A DNA stretch of 64,000 nucleotides from Taxillus chinensis (Eukaryota > Streptophyta > Magnoliopsida > Santalales > Loranthaceae). The DNA is taken from contig CM042090.1 of the NCBI GenBank assembly GCA_023512835.1, positions 21,542,148-21,606,147 on the forward strand. The letters run 5' to 3'. Both the position numbers and the translations under genes were made by a program. The notes under the pieces were generated by a model. The model was not told the origin of the DNA, made no database searches, and was given only the letters and a program-made list of their open reading frames with translations. The number at the start of each line of letters is the position of its first letter. Positions within the stretch are counted from its first letter, which is position 1. This document shows positions 48,615-62,224 of this stretch, in pieces.

Positions 48615-51600
48615 ATGGCTTCTGGTTCGTCCGGTCGACCTTCCTCCGCGTCCAAGGGGTTCGATTTCGCGTCCGATGATATTCTCTGCTCGTACGAGGA
48701 CTACGGCGCTCAGGACGGCTCTAATGGCGGCCCCTCCGATCCGGCGATCGGGGTAAGCTCCGTCAAGGTACTATTCTTTTCCTTCGTTTCGGGATTCGTA
48801 TGGGTTTTGTGTGATTTTAGGTTGGGGTTAAGATATGGTGTCGATTGCAGGTGTTTATGCGATCGCGTATGAGTTTCCTTCACATTTTCGGCTTTTGAAC
48901 ACTGTTGATGCGACCCAAGTAGTGTGATTTTGGGGATTTTAGCTTTGATTTACGAACCTTCTCGTTTTTGCGCTCTGTGCATTAACCAAACTATGTTAGG
49001 TCTTACGGATTGGATTGTGAGAGCATGAATGATAGCTTTTTATCTAAAGATGAAAACTATTTGTTCAATATTCATTATACTTTTTAGATTGCTTGCTCTT
49101 TTCTCTATGTAAATATGAAGCTTTGTATTTAATAAATCAGTGCTGGAACTCTTGTGAGAAAGGAATGGCGGATTAATTGACAGAGATTCTATTGTACCAT
49201 AGAATTCATGTGATAAACATAAAACTTGTATATTTAGTGTGATTGTGGTCTTCGTCTATGATAGACGCGAATTACAGCGAGGAATGGGAAAATGTTGTTG
49301 GCTGGGACATTAACAATATTGTATTTCAATGATGCCATTACCTGTGTTTTCCTTTAATTGTAAATAGAAATGTATAGTGTTGTCTTACCAAATACAACCC
49401 TATGAATACTTTTTGTATGTGGCGTTACAAGATAGGCATTGGTGCAATGCATGACTATAATTCCTTGTATGCGGCCGCAGATTCTACTTTTGTTTTCACA
49501 TATTACTTGATTGAAATTGCTAGCGTATGTTTAAAGTAGGAGACTGATAATTAAGCTTACATTTTAAAATATGCGGCAGCAGATTCTACTTTTGTTTTCA
49601 CATCTTGGAATATCCAGCATATGTTCAAAGTAGGAGACTGGATAAGTAAGGTTTCATTTTGGAATATGCTTGGGTTATTCCACGTAGCGGTTCTACCATT
49701 GATAAAGTTGAGAATTTTGCATGATTATAGACCTTTATTAGGGGTAAGAATAAAAAGGAAAATAAATTCATCTACAGGTTTCTTTAATTGACATTATGAT
49801 TTTTTGTATTATGACTTGTTGCCCCAAAGTTATTTTAGATTTAAAATAATATGTTGTTTCTATGTTTCTGACTTGACCGTAAATAAGTTGGTAAATACTG
49901 CTAGAAATGAATCTGGTGGAAATTTATATTGTGGAAATAATTTATCCCATTCTTGGAAGATATAGGTGGTAGATAAAACTTAAGTAAAATTTATGCATTT
50001 GAGAATAGTTCTAAGAACAATTTAAAAGGAAATCATGCAGAAAAAGAAAAATTCATCTAGCAATGGAATCCTCGACAGCACACTCAAAATATAAAAAGCT
50101 TATTAATTATTGTCTTCTAGATGACATTATTATTATTTTATTTTTTAAAATTTGAAAGGAAATAGAGCTTTTTGAAACATCCATATATTGAATTTAATAT
50201 AAATTTTTTATCTGTCTTTGTTCATATAGCCAACACTTGTTTATTGGAATTAAGGTTGGTTGGTTGGTTTGGTTTTTTAGAATTAATCACAGAAACATCT
50301 TGCTGTTTCTGTTTAAACTCATATAAGATCAATTAAATAGTTGTACTATTTGTGGGAACTGTATACTTGGGATACAGACATGAACACCAATTAAGCGCAT
50401 TTTTCTATTTTAGTAATGAAGTCAATTCCTTTCATTTTATCTTATATTATATTTTTTTGTCCTTTTCAAATACTTTAAAATTGAATAACTTTCTTTGTAA
50501 GCTGAATGTGTTCATTTTTTGTTCAGCCGGATTTTCATAAAAGCAGAATGGCTAGATCTTCTGTGTTCCCTACTATTTCCCATAGCCCACAAGAGGATTC
50601 CTTTCATCAGGATGTGATGGTTACTGTTGAAAAGACAATGAAAAAATATGCTGACAATCTGATGCGTTTCCTTGAGGGACTCAGTTCACGGATGTCTCAG
50701 CTGGAATTATATTGCTACAATGTTGATAAATCCATTGGAGAAATGCGATCGGATTTGATTCGTGATCATGGGGAAGTTGATGTGAAGCTTAAGTCTCTTG
50801 AGAAGCACGTCCAGGAAGTGAGTTACAAGTAACTACTGCCTTGTTTTTCATCTAGGTTTCTAATAATCTACAACTGAATTTTTTGTTCTATGTATAACTT
50901 GTACCTCCGCTGTACATTCATGTTATTGGTTATATGAGGCATTGGAGCTTTATGGCTGTTCTTGAGGGAATTTCGTACCCTTTAAAAATCTGTTACCCTT
51001 TAAAATCCTTTTGGACTGAAAAGAGGCCCATCGTTTCTGCATGATTAACACTTTGGTTCCTGTTTGTAGGGTTTCCTGCTATATGCATCATTTAATTTTT
51101 ACAATAAATGATTTTTTTCCAAATCCCCATTGACTTTTAATTACATTTTTCTGTTTTTTAACTGTTTAATCCCTTCTGGAAAACTTAGTTGGCATATTGA
51201 CTAGTGACCATAGATTAAAGAAAATTGTGAATATAAAATGGTAGTTGTTGAAGCTGTTCTCACCGGGGGAACATGAAGCAATACCTCAAACCATTTTTTG
51301 TGTTCTACTTTTCTATCTGTGCACTTGTGTTAGAGCTGGAGCTTTGGGCTAGCAAAAAGATATTATACTAGACTAGTAATTTCTTGTTTTGTACTGTTGC
51401 ATAATTGAACTGTCTTTAGATAAAAAAAATTCTATTTTTTTATTGCTTTTCCAATATTCTGAATTATTAGACTCGCTTCTCTCTTTAATGCTTGATTGCA
51501 GGTTCACAGGTCAGTACAGATTTTGAGGGACAAACAGGAACTTGCCGAGGCTCAGAAGGAACTAGCCAAGCTCCATCTCGCACAGAAAGAATCCTCTTCT

Positions 51601-52671
51601 GCAAGCCATTCCCAGCACAGTGAAGAACGGGCTACCCTACCTGTCTCTGATCCCAAAAAGATTGAGACCTCTTCAGACACAAATAACCAGCAGTTAGCTC
51701 TTGCCTTACCACATCAAGTTGCTCCTCCACAGCCCCCGCATCCCACCCGACCTGTGGAGCAGCAGCAGTCTGTGACGACCCATTCACAAGTTCCACCTCA
51801 AAACATGAACCAACAGCAGTCACAAGTTCCACCTCAAAGTATGAACCAACAGCACTCTTATTATTTGCCGGTAACTCAATTACCAAATCCATCTGCCCAG
51901 ACTAATCAGGGTCAGTACTTCTCGTCTGATACTCAATATCGGACACCACAGGCACAATCCCAAGTCAGTCCAGCACCGCCAGTTCATCCCCACCCACAGT
52001 ATCAACAACAGTGGTCCCAACAAACACCCCAACAGGTGCAAGCATCGCAGCAGCCATCTGTGCAACAACCCCAGATGAGACCCCCATCATCAACCCCACT
52101 TTACCCTTCCTATACAAGTCAGCCCCAAAATTCATCCCTTCCTGAGACACTCCCGAACAGCATGCCCATGCAAGTGCCATTTTCAGGAATTCCTCAACCA
52201 GGAGCAAACCGAATTGAAATGATGTCTTATGGTTTTGGTGTACCTGGAATACCTGTTCAGCAGTCGCAGCCACAGTCACAGCCACCACAGCATGTTAAGG
52301 GAGCATTTGGAAGCCAGCCAGGTGATGGCTATCCTGTTCCTTCACACCCTGCTGGAAATGCCAATGCCTACATGGTTTATGATTCTGAAGGGCCAAGAGA
52401 ACATCATCCGCATCAGTCTCCCTTTCCGCCCGGAAGCTATCCTCCATCAAGTTCAAATCTTAGGATCCGCAACTCAAGCCCACCTCATTTCCTTCGTAAC
52501 AACCCCTACAGTGAGCTGGTTGAAAAATTGGTCAGCATGGGTTACAGGGGCGAGCATGTTGTTAATGTGATCCAGAGGATGGAGGAGAATGGTCAGCCTG
52601 TGGATTTCAATTCTGTGCTTGACAGGTTGAACGGGCACTCTTCTTCTGGGGGACAGAGGGGTGGATGGTGA
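48615..52671 (+). CDS. FLOE-family (DUF1421) prion-like protein
   Basis: Three exons: 48615-48767 (51 codons), 50527-50817 (97) and 51502-52671 (389 plus TGA), GT-AG throughout and in phase, 537 residues. The N-terminus has KGFDFASDDILCSYEDYG (14-31). Residues about 75-190 form a helical, coiled-coil-prone part (VEKTMKKYADNLMRFLEGL, then HRSVQILRDKQEL). Residues about 200-475 are Gln/Pro/Ser-rich and disordered. The C-terminal DUF1421, UBA-like part starts with NNPYSELVEKLVSMGYRG (about 480), and the protein ends RGGW. In Arabidopsis, FLOE1 of this family forms hydration-dependent condensates that regulate seed germination; FLOE2 and FLOE3 are less studied. Which paralogue this is cannot be settled here. 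Promoter DNA lies in repeat R3; intron 1 holds a unit of the kinase-intron array. Confidence 0.9.
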
Positions 52672-54060
52672 AAGTAGGTGATTCCAAACTGGCTCATCAG
52701 CTCATGTTCTGACTCATCATCCAATAAGGCAGCGATAGCTTCCACGCCATTACGGTATGGTAAATATGGATCCAGTGACGCAGAAGTTATTATTATATCT
52801 GCCATCTGATCCGCTGGCTTTGTTATTCTGTCTGTTAATAGAACCCCCATTTCAGCCTATAATGGTATGAAGATGTTAAATGAAAGTCGTGTTTCTTGAA
52901 TGTGCATCCTCTATGGAGACATTAAAAATCATTTAGTCCTAGAGCCATTTCATTATTTAGCCTTTAGGCGTGCACATCTATTATCGGACTTAAGACCATC
53001 TACCACAGTTTGCTACAGTTTCCAAATCAAAAGCAGGGCTTTTGATGGTTCTGCTCATCTTCTCCTGCTTTCTTCCGTCCGCGACCAGCCAAAGCCCTTG
53101 TTGGTGTGTTTTAGGAGTGAGCCTTTTGCATGCAATTTGATAACTTTTGTGCTTCGCCTTTCTGTGAATGCAAATTTGTGCCACTTATTTATCTATTAAC
53201 TTCATCCGCGTGCTTGTATCGATTTTGTTGTTATCCAAGCCACTTGAGTGGAACTAAATCCCGAGTTTTCACAAAGGAGTTTTGATTATATAACCGGCTA
53301 ATGCTTGTTTTAATGAAAATCTAGAAATGTAAAGCCTAGGTGATTTTAGGAGAGTGTAATCCATTTGGTTACTTTCTTTTCCTATTTTACTTTTTTTGTT
53401 GTAATTTAATTAATGTATTGGTAATGTCTTTAGGCAGTAGGGTATAATTGAAACCTTATGCCTTAAAGAAGAGTGTATTTGACTTTCTTTTTTGGTGGTA
53501 AGTAGCATAGACGGCTGGCTCTCACCGGTAAGATTTCCTCTTTTAAGATAGATTTCATCCCTAATGATAATTATATTATTACTTAATATGATTAAGTAAG
53601 ATAGTAAATTTAATGCAATTATATGATTATGAGTACTAATCACATTGAGAATATTAATGTGGAGGGGAAGGATAGCTAAAGTAAAAATAAAAGTCAATTT
53701 GGATTTTTTTTTTTGCTTTAGTTATACATTTAATTAATACATTAAAGAGAGTTTTTAGTTAAATATATATTTAACTTTTATTTTTAATGTTCTATGTCAA
53801 TTAATTATTATATAATTAGATTATTTAAGGTAGTAATTATGTATGATTCGAATTTCTTACGTCCATATGATTACTGGTGTGAGATAGGTGCTGGTCTGTT
53901 TTACAATTTCTTGTGTTGTGTTAACATAGGCCTTCTAGTGTGGTGTGTGAGTTGGCCTAGCTGCGAAAGAGATAATATTTTTAACATTCTTTAACATTTC
54001 AATGTAGTGATATGATTACATTAATATGAATTGGACATGTTAATGTTTAAGCAACATTAA
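52672..54060. other. FLOE 3' flank and intergenic DNA
   Basis: The first 300 bases are shared with the pseudogene at 10026-10330, so they are 3' UTR or flank. The minus-strand frame at 52593-52850 is present in both only because of the duplication. From 53000 on no gene was recognised. Confidence 0.5.
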
Positions 54061-54645
54061 ATTAGTTATTAAAAAAATTATAATTTTACTTTCGATTAAT
54101 GAATTTATCAAAATAATAATATAATATATAAAAAAATTGATGAACATAATATAATTTTTTAAATTTAAAAAATCTAAATAATTAGTTAGTGTAGCTCATG
54201 AGTGACTTAAAGTAATTCGTTAGTCATAGTAAAATTTGATTTAAATTAATTTCTAATATATGAGGTATATGAAAAGCAATAATAAAATAATTAGGTAAAT
54301 ATAGATATTTTTTTAGTTAAAACTATTACATTAGTCTATCACCCTAACTTGCAAACGGTGGAGGAACAACAATAATAGGAACTGAACAACAACAACAATG
54401 AACATGAACAATAACACAATAACAACACACAATAATGAACAAAAAAACAGAGGAACAACCTCAGCCCATCGTTGACTTTTTGGAGCTACAAAACTCGCGG
54501 ATGTGGAGGAACTAACTTACCGGCGACATACCATAAGGGCGGGGCAAGAATGAGAGGCTTTAGATGGTGGATTTGTTGTCTAACCAGCTCACTAGCTCCA
54601 TCCCCATATTGAAATTACAAATTAAAATCTATTTATTGGGAGAGC
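54061..54645. repeat. Segment duplicated at 55.24-56.27 kb
   Basis: TTATAATTTTACTTTCGATTAAT, GATGAACATAATATAAT, GTGGAGGAACAAC and CATACCATAAGGGCGGGGC occur here and again, in the same order, at 55236-56270. The second copy is longer and full of homopolymers. Confidence 0.65.
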
Positions 54646-54914
54646 TGATGATGGCCGTTACAATATTATGGTGGCCGTTACGTATTCATGGTTAGGCCGT
54701 TACACATTTATGACGATTAGATATTTTGTGTGTTCATTTTTTTATATTTGGTTTTACAATTATTTTTTGGGGGTTACATGTTTTATATTTATGGTGTGTT
54801 TTAGTATAGCGGTTACAAATTGTAATATATATATCCTATGGTTATAAGTGTAAAAGATAAGTTGAATAAACATATCATTTTCGTGTGTGCTTCGCAATTA
54901 TTTCAATTCCAACA
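54646..54914 (+). mobile_element. Copia-type LTR, probable 5' LTR
   Basis: About 270 bases from TGATGATGGCCG to TTCCAACA, followed at once by a primer-binding site. The 3' edge is fixed by the PBS; the 5' TG edge is inferred. No second LTR was found, although part of it (GGTGTGTTTTAGTATAG) recurs near 57289. Confidence 0.5.
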
Positions 54915-54916
54915 TT

Positions 54917-54928
54917 TGGTATCGGAGC
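54917..54928 (+). other. Primer-binding site for initiator Met-tRNA
   Basis: TGGTATCGGAGC differs by one base from TGGTATCAGAGC, the usual Copia primer-binding site, and lies two to three bases after the LTR end. Confidence 0.6.
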
Positions 54929-54949
54929 GGGGTGAGGTCGAAATTGGGG

Positions 54950-55210
54950 GGGGGGGGTTTCCGGGGGGGGAAAAGTGCAAACCCGCAAATAAAAAAAGAG
55001 AATTACGAGAGATGGTGTGTCCAATTTAAGGCACTATTTGGGTCCCGGGATATTTGGGACATCGTTAATGATGGGTATGATGAACCCACAAGACGGAAGA
55101 AACCTACAATGCCGAGCAAAAGCGGCGCCTGGGAAGGAGAAAGATAAGAAGGCATTATACTTCTTATATCAATCATTTGACATTAAAGGGGAACAAAAGT
55201 GCCTTTAATA
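54950..55210 (+). pseudogene. Copia gag fragment
   Basis: Reads YERWCVQFKALFGSRDIWDIV and, after a frame change near 55140, KDKKALYFLYQSFD, both typical of the UBN2-type gag of Copia elements. Poly-G runs interrupt the start and the end. Protease, integrase and RT are absent. Confidence 0.65.
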
Positions 55211-56361
55211 AAGTTATTAAAAGGGGGGGGGGGGGGGAATTATAATTTTACTTTCGATTAATAATTTATCGAACAATAATAATGGATCAATATATGAAAA
55301 AAATTGATGAACATAATATAATTTTTTTCAAATTTAGGAATACATAGCGCCAATGGAACCAAAATCAAGGTATAGTTCCAATTTAGGGACAGGTGGTAGC
55401 TCAAAATTTTCAAATGAACGACGGTCAAGTCAATGTTATAATGTAAGTTGGATTTTTTTTCAATTATTCTTGAGCAATTCGTTAGTCATAGTAAAATTTG
55501 ATTTAAATTAATTTCTGATTATATTAGGTTCCCAATATGAAAAGCAATTCCTAACTATTGAAATTATTAGGTAAAAAGGGCGAGGCTTGGAGAAATGTCA
55601 TCGAGAGAAAAAAACGGGAGGAGCGGTAATCGGAGTTTCCTTTGACGTTAAATACAAAGATTTTCAAAATTTTTCGTAGATGTTTGGGGGTTGGGTGGGT
55701 TTTTTTTTTTTTTAAAATAAAAGAAATTTTTGGGGGGGGGGGGTGTTGGTTTGTTCCCAACAAATTAATAAGGCACCCTGGGGTTTGGGTGGCTTTCCTG
55801 GGAAAAACTACTTACATTAGTCTATCGATCCCGTAGACTTGGTCAAACGGTGGAGGAACAACAACAATAGGAACTGAACAACAACATACAATGAACATGA
55901 ATAATAACAAAATAACAAGGGCAAATGGGCGACATAATTGACCACCCTACACCCCACAACGGGAGTTGAGGGAGAGGAAGAACCTCAAAAGGAAATGGCA
56001 AAGGCCATGTTGGAGGAACGAGGTTGACGGTTTTTTTGAGCTGGTAAAACAGAGGAACAGATGGGTGGTGGGCCAAGCGTGTCACTTGGCGGTTGTTTGT
56101 ACACACATTCGGACAAAAAAAAAGCTAGCGTCATGGTGAAAAGGAGTCTTCGCGGATGTGGAGGAACTAACTCTTTTTTTTAAAGCCTGGGTGACATACC
56201 ATAAGGGCGGGGCAAGAATAAGAAACAGGGCACATTTAGATGGTGGATTTGTTGTCTAACCAAAGCTCATAGAAACTAGGACGTTCATCCCCAGTTGGCT
56301 TATGTGGTGGCAAGTCCGACTCCAACAAGTCATTGAAGATCTTGATTTTGTTAAAGTAACT

Positions 56362-56405
<44 letters not shown>

Positions 56406-57910
56406 CGGGGGGGGGGGGTGGGGGGGGGGAATGGGGGGGGGGGGGGGGGGGGGGTGGTGGGGGGGTTGTGGAGAGTTGCTCCATTTAGGCCCATTTATTA
56501 CCAATTGGATTTTCCATTTTAAATCCATTTGGAGAAGAAGTATATTGAACGGCTGAAGGTTTCCTGGTAAGGGTAGGCTTAGAGGCTTTGTACGAGCTGA
56601 AAAGCTTCGGGTTAGGAATCCGGATGTTTGAAATGGGTTTATCAAAGCCCATAGGGGGGTGGGGGGTTTTTTTTTTTGAGCATTCGGAATTTTGAACCAG
56701 ACCATGTCCAATGGCTTTGTCTATGCCCGCGCCGCGGGGGCGCGAGGGGGGGGGTTTTTTTTTTTTTTTCGGAAAGAAATACATGCAAGAAATTTTGAAG
56801 ATTCAAATGGATTGAAGGCTTTATCTTTGGGGGGGGGGGTTGAAATTTTACACAAAGGGTGAAGGGCAATAATACATTATATTAAAAACTTTTAGGGAGT
56901 TTAAGATACTTGGCAATAACGCCCGTATATCCAAAAACCAAACTCAGCAGGAGGAGCTTGGGGAGAACGTGATTGGGATGTTGATAGTACAACAGGTTTC
57001 GTAATGATGAAGGGAATATCCATGCTCCAGCTTTTTTTTTTTTTTATCGATGGACCCCACTCTTGTTGACAATCCATGGCTCATTCAAATTGACACCGAA
57101 TCATTTTCTCGAAAAGTATGGAAAGGGTTTAATCAAAGGAGGAGAAAGGACAAGTATGCATGAGATATATGCACAGCATCGGAGGAGCGATAAAGCATAG
57201 GGGTAGATATGGTTTTTTTTTTTGGTTTTTTTTTGGGGTGTTATTTTATAATAATTTTATTTTATACATTTTTTTTTATTTTTATATTGGTGTGTTTTAG
57301 TATAGGAACTGAGACAAAGGGTTAATTATTTCAACCCCTGGTGGCAAGTCCGACTCCAACAAGTCATTGAAGATCTTGATTTTGTTAAATAACTCGCTCC
57401 AAGGTCCGATTCCAAAATCCGTGGGATAGCCTGGTGAGAGTGAGGCTAGGAGGGAATCAATTGAACCAGACCATCTCCAATGGCTTTCTCTATCTTTCGG
57501 AACTGAAATTAATTGAGCTTTAGGGCAATAAACTGATTGGCCCTTTATCCAAAAACCAAACTCAACAGGTGGAGCTTGGGGAGAACGTGAGGGATGTTGA
57601 TGTCACTAATGATGAGGGAATATCCATGCTCCAGTTTGTGGAGACCGAATCCATGGCCCATTCAAAAGGAAAGGGTTGATCAAAGGAGGAGAAAGGACAA
57701 GTATGCTAGATGTAAGTAATGGGGGGGGTAAAGATAGGAATCAGCAACGGAGGAGCGATAAAGGGGGGGGAAACGGACAAGGGGTTATTACTTTGGTGGT
57801 TGATGTGAGGGTTAAGGTAGATTTAAAAAATAAAATTAAGGTAAAAAAAATGATACACATCGGAAATGTATTAGTTAAATTTATAGTTAAAAGTCCTGTA
57901 GCAAGTTAAA
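55211..57910. repeat. Internally duplicated, homopolymer-damaged region
   Basis: Besides the copy of 54061-54640, the text at 56308-57160 (GTGGCAAGTCCGACTCCAACAAG, CCAAAAACCAAACTCA, GGAGAAAGGACAAGTATGC) recurs at 57341-57705. The spacing between matches shrinks from about 1,030 to 550 bases because the first copy is inflated by homopolymers. On the minus strand the second copy reads SPGYPTDFGIGPWSELF, perhaps an exon remnant that I cannot name. Confidence 0.6.
56363..56466. repeat. Poly-G block
   Basis: About 100 bases of G with a few interruptions. Open frames across it read as poly-Gly or poly-Pro and have no meaning. Probable consensus error. Confidence 0.75.
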
Positions 57911-60900
57911 TTTAATTATAACTAATTAAATTTAGTTAAAATAGTTGAAGATGCTATAATTATTCTGCATTAGATTTCAACTTTTCAAAAAGTTTGTATT
58001 ATTTATTTTTTGTTTTTGGCAAAGAGACTGTTTTGAAAATTAGTTAAGGGATAATTAAACATTAAAAAAAAATTAGTTAAGGGATAATTAAACATTAAAA
58101 AATTACTGATCGCCTTTGACGTAGTATGAAGGTGCGATTACATCTGAAGTCATATTTTATTGTTGTAAATGTATGTTTAAAAGATAAACATTCGCGGGCA
58201 TTGCTCACGAAGTAACAAAATTAGAGGGTAGATATAAAAAACAGTTTTTTATTATCACTTTTATAATAATGAACACGAGTAGAATTAAATGAAAGGTCTA
58301 AGAAAAACAAAATCTTTGTGCACGCGTATATTCAACTGCTAATTGTTAATTTATCTTTTAAAAAACAGATCAATAATAAATCGGTATACACACACCCAGT
58401 TGCAAATAGCTATACCCAAAAAATCAATTTATGGTATCTAATTAACTCGGTAATTGCTCATGAGTGGGAATCTGCTTTTACTTATAAAATATAAAATAAG
58501 CAGAAACAATTTGATGACTTAAAAAAAAAATACTTATAACATTTATGGCGGGATTTGGGATTAAATTTGGAAGAAGGGAGATTGACAGGACAGCCCGTTA
58601 AAACAAAAAAGCAAAAACAAAAAGAAAGGGGATTGATTGACATTTGACGCAACAACGGCTCCTCAGTGTGGCTGACGCGAAGGGCGACGCCGTGATTTGT
58701 GAACAAACGGCCTATCATCATCCACGCGTTATGTTATGGCCCGCCCAATGGGTAGGCAGATCGGTTGGGGCACATGACATGGGATGGGACCAAATAAAAA
58801 AAGGTTGACGCGCTTGAAACGTTACGGTATTCATAATTGTAGCGTCTTTTTAAACCGAATAACTCGTATAATCTAACTGTACTAGCCGATTTGCCCACTG
58901 GAGACAACATGGGATCAAATTATGGTCTACGTTCTCACCGCACAACACGACGACAAGTTTGTCCCGCGCAACACGTTTGCGTCCACCTCTCCAGACCATG
59001 AAATTGTTGTGGTGTTTGGTGCACCGCTCAGCATGAATCTGGAATTTGAAAACAGCACAATTACGGGATTTAAAAAAAATGTTTTCGAACACAGACTTAA
59101 CAACAGTAAAACATGCTAAGTTGGCAGATGGGTTCATCCATCTGAACTTTCATTTCTATGGTCAAGGTTTGATTGCGGTTTCATCTGGAAAAAAAACTTT
59201 CATCCTACCAATATAAAAAAATAATTAAGATAAAATATCAAAATAAATATAAATTAAATTAAATTAAATAAAAATTAAAAAAATGAAAGAGTTTTAAACG
59301 AAACAAAAGATTTATACGTCAAGGCAAAACATATAGTAGGCTTTAACATTACTTATTGTGAATGACACATGCATGGAATTATGTCTCAGTACTCTTCCAC
59401 CATTTAAAACTTTCTTTGTTTTCGAGTGAAAATTGAAAAAATTATTATACGTTTAGAGTACATTGTCCCATTAATCCTATAAACTCATAACCCTAGATAA
59501 GTTTTTCGGCATTATTCTTTATATGAACCCCATGCTTCATTATCACAAAATTAGGCTCTTACAAAAACATAAATGTAGCAAATCTTGAATCTATTGTAAG
59601 TTTTACCCACATCTTCGGTCTGTGAAATACTTTTGCAAATAAGAATAGTAATGAGTGATAACGAAAAGTTATGGCCTAAGTGGATAAGGTGTCGGTCTGT
59701 CCAATTACGAAGGCCACATTATTGGTAGTGATTATGAACTGGGTGTGCCTTGCGTCGAGGGCACTGCCTAACTAAGAGATCACATTATTCAGAGAGTCTT
59801 TGGCTTGAGCATTGTCTAACTCAATCAGTCGAGTAGTGAAAATCAAAGAGATCATGAACTTTGAATTTGGATTTGAGTCACTGATTCCTTTAAACGAGTC
59901 ACCCGATGGAAACTCAACTTCACACCATAATCCACATGAGGTTTGATGCTAAGGTTCACCTTTAACGTTAAAAGTATCTTTAACCTTATGTAAAGATTGT
60001 CGTAACCCTCAGTCATCTCCTTGAGCTCGTTTACCTCTTATTTTCCTTGTGTGCGGCTAGCAATTGATCGATTTGCTTGTTAGTTATGTCATGTAATTGA
60101 CCTATCTCTACCATATGTGTCGAAAGTTCTTTAACATAGTGCTTGAAGGATTAAAATCTACTAACGAAATTAATAACTTAATAAGAAATATTAATTATAA
60201 ATTATAAATAAAAGTATCAAATTATTAAGGATTTTGATTATAATCGAATAATAATTCAGACAAGGGTATTCAAATTTTAAGATAAATAATTTAAGTAATT
60301 AACTGGAAAATCAAAATATAGAAATAAGCATCTAATTAAGAGTTTTAGAATTGATAAAAGCTAACTTGAATGAATTAATTTCAACTTATTTGTATGGCTT
60401 ATTTATAGGCATAGCTAGCAGTTATGAATCGAAAACTTAATACAAAAAAGAAACTAATATAAAATACTAAAATAACCATAATACAAATTAAATAAAATGA
60501 GAGATTTCTAAACGAATTAGGAGACTTGTTTATCAAAATAAGGCACATAGCCGATTTCATCTTTGATATTGCTTTTCCTGAATGTCGTCTGTATGAAATC
60601 AGATCTCAATACATTATTTTTTTTAGAATTTTCAATTTTCAATATAGGGTATGTATCTACAAATAGTTGCAATTAGTTTATAAAAATTATTTCAATCGAA
60701 TGGTAAAATGGTAGATTATTTTTGAATAAGACAATTTTTCCTTTATATATTTTTTGCTTCCATGTTAGTGGCCACATTATCACAAAGACTAAACAATAAA
60801 ATGTCATGTATTATGAAATTTCAAAAATATTTTTATTTTATTTTATAATGCAACGTCAATAATCTTATGAATTTTGTTATTAGTTTTAACAACGATAACT

Positions 60901-62171
60901 ATCGATGATAAACAATGAAAGTATAATATTGATACAGATAAAAAATAAATAAAGTTTAGCAACCACTAATGAATTATCTTTAAAGTTAGATGATATTGGA
61001 CATGATCTACCATACTAAAACGGGAAGTTTTTTTCCACACTGATCTTGATGTATCCATCAAACCTTCAAAAAATGCATGTCTCTAACTCGCCCAACTAAT
61101 TGACTTTTGAATATTCAAAACTAGGATTTGAATTGTTAAACATTTATGACACCTCCAAAATGACTTTGAAACTAATACAAATTTAGACATTTGCTCTCAT
61201 TATAATCCTTGGTGTTGTGATAATCTCAATTTTATGTTCAATTACGAGACCTCCTCATAAGCATATATAATATATTTTATAACTATAATAAACATCAATA
61301 CATTAACATTGCAAGTTCATAGTCATTATGCAATAAACATCATTATAATCACATACAAGCTTGATATATCAAAGTATGGAATCACATGTGGGTCCCAAAA
61401 CATCACAAGCATTGTAGTATAAAAAACCATCCAACTTGTGCTCCATACTATAGTCATTGTTTTTCTTTCCCCTTACTTTATGCTCACTATAAATGACTAA
61501 TCCAACGTCTCGCCAACCCCAAGTTTTCATTATTTACAATCCTACATATAATCATCATTCATTTTATGTTATGCTTATGCTCCACTCTAGATTTAGTATT
61601 TTCATATGGAAGGCTAAACCTTATAAGAGACAAAACGAAAAAAACCACCCATTTCAACACGTAAAGTTTGATTAGACCCGCTAAAACGCCAAAAAACACT
61701 TTGAATCTTAAAGTTTTGATTAGTTTTTTTTCTTTCCTCTTATACTAGGACGGCTAGGTCCCAACATGAAATATCATCAATTAACACTTATGCGACACCT
61801 CTATTCATAAAATGAATGTATCAATTATTAATTAATTTCATATAATATATTATAAGCAATAATTTTAGTTAAATAATTGTCATTAGATAATTTATAATTA
61901 AATATTTTATATTTGGGAAAAATAAGAAAATTAAAAATTTAACTTAAGAACTAAATCATGTTTACCATAAATAATAAAACTTGTTATATATGTTAAATAA
62001 TAAAATAAGAAAAATTCAAATGCTTAAGAAAATATATATAAAATAAAAACAAATTTCCCACCTTTTACTTTAACATATAAAGAAACGTGTTAATTCATAT
62101 AGCTTATGTATAAAATTGCCAATAATTTTATACTAATCTCACATAATACCGTGTATCAAAATTCAAAGGGA

Positions 62172-62224
<53 letters not shown>

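Noticed and set aside
52593..52850. 85-codon minus-strand frame at the FLOE 3' end, identical at 9947-10204
   Set aside because: It overlaps the FLOE stop and 3' flank; identity follows from duplication and no motif is present.
56236..56869. Long poly-Pro, poly-Gly open frames
   Set aside because: They are translations of G homopolymers and probably of sequencing errors.
58850..59137. Paired open frames on both strands
   Set aside because: No motif, no splice context and no duplicate to compare; chance frames in a less AT-rich patch.
59666..59730. tRNA-like phrase, possible tRNA gene or SINE
   Set aside because: An A-box-like phrase is present but no cloverleaf, B box at the right distance or SINE tail could be defined.
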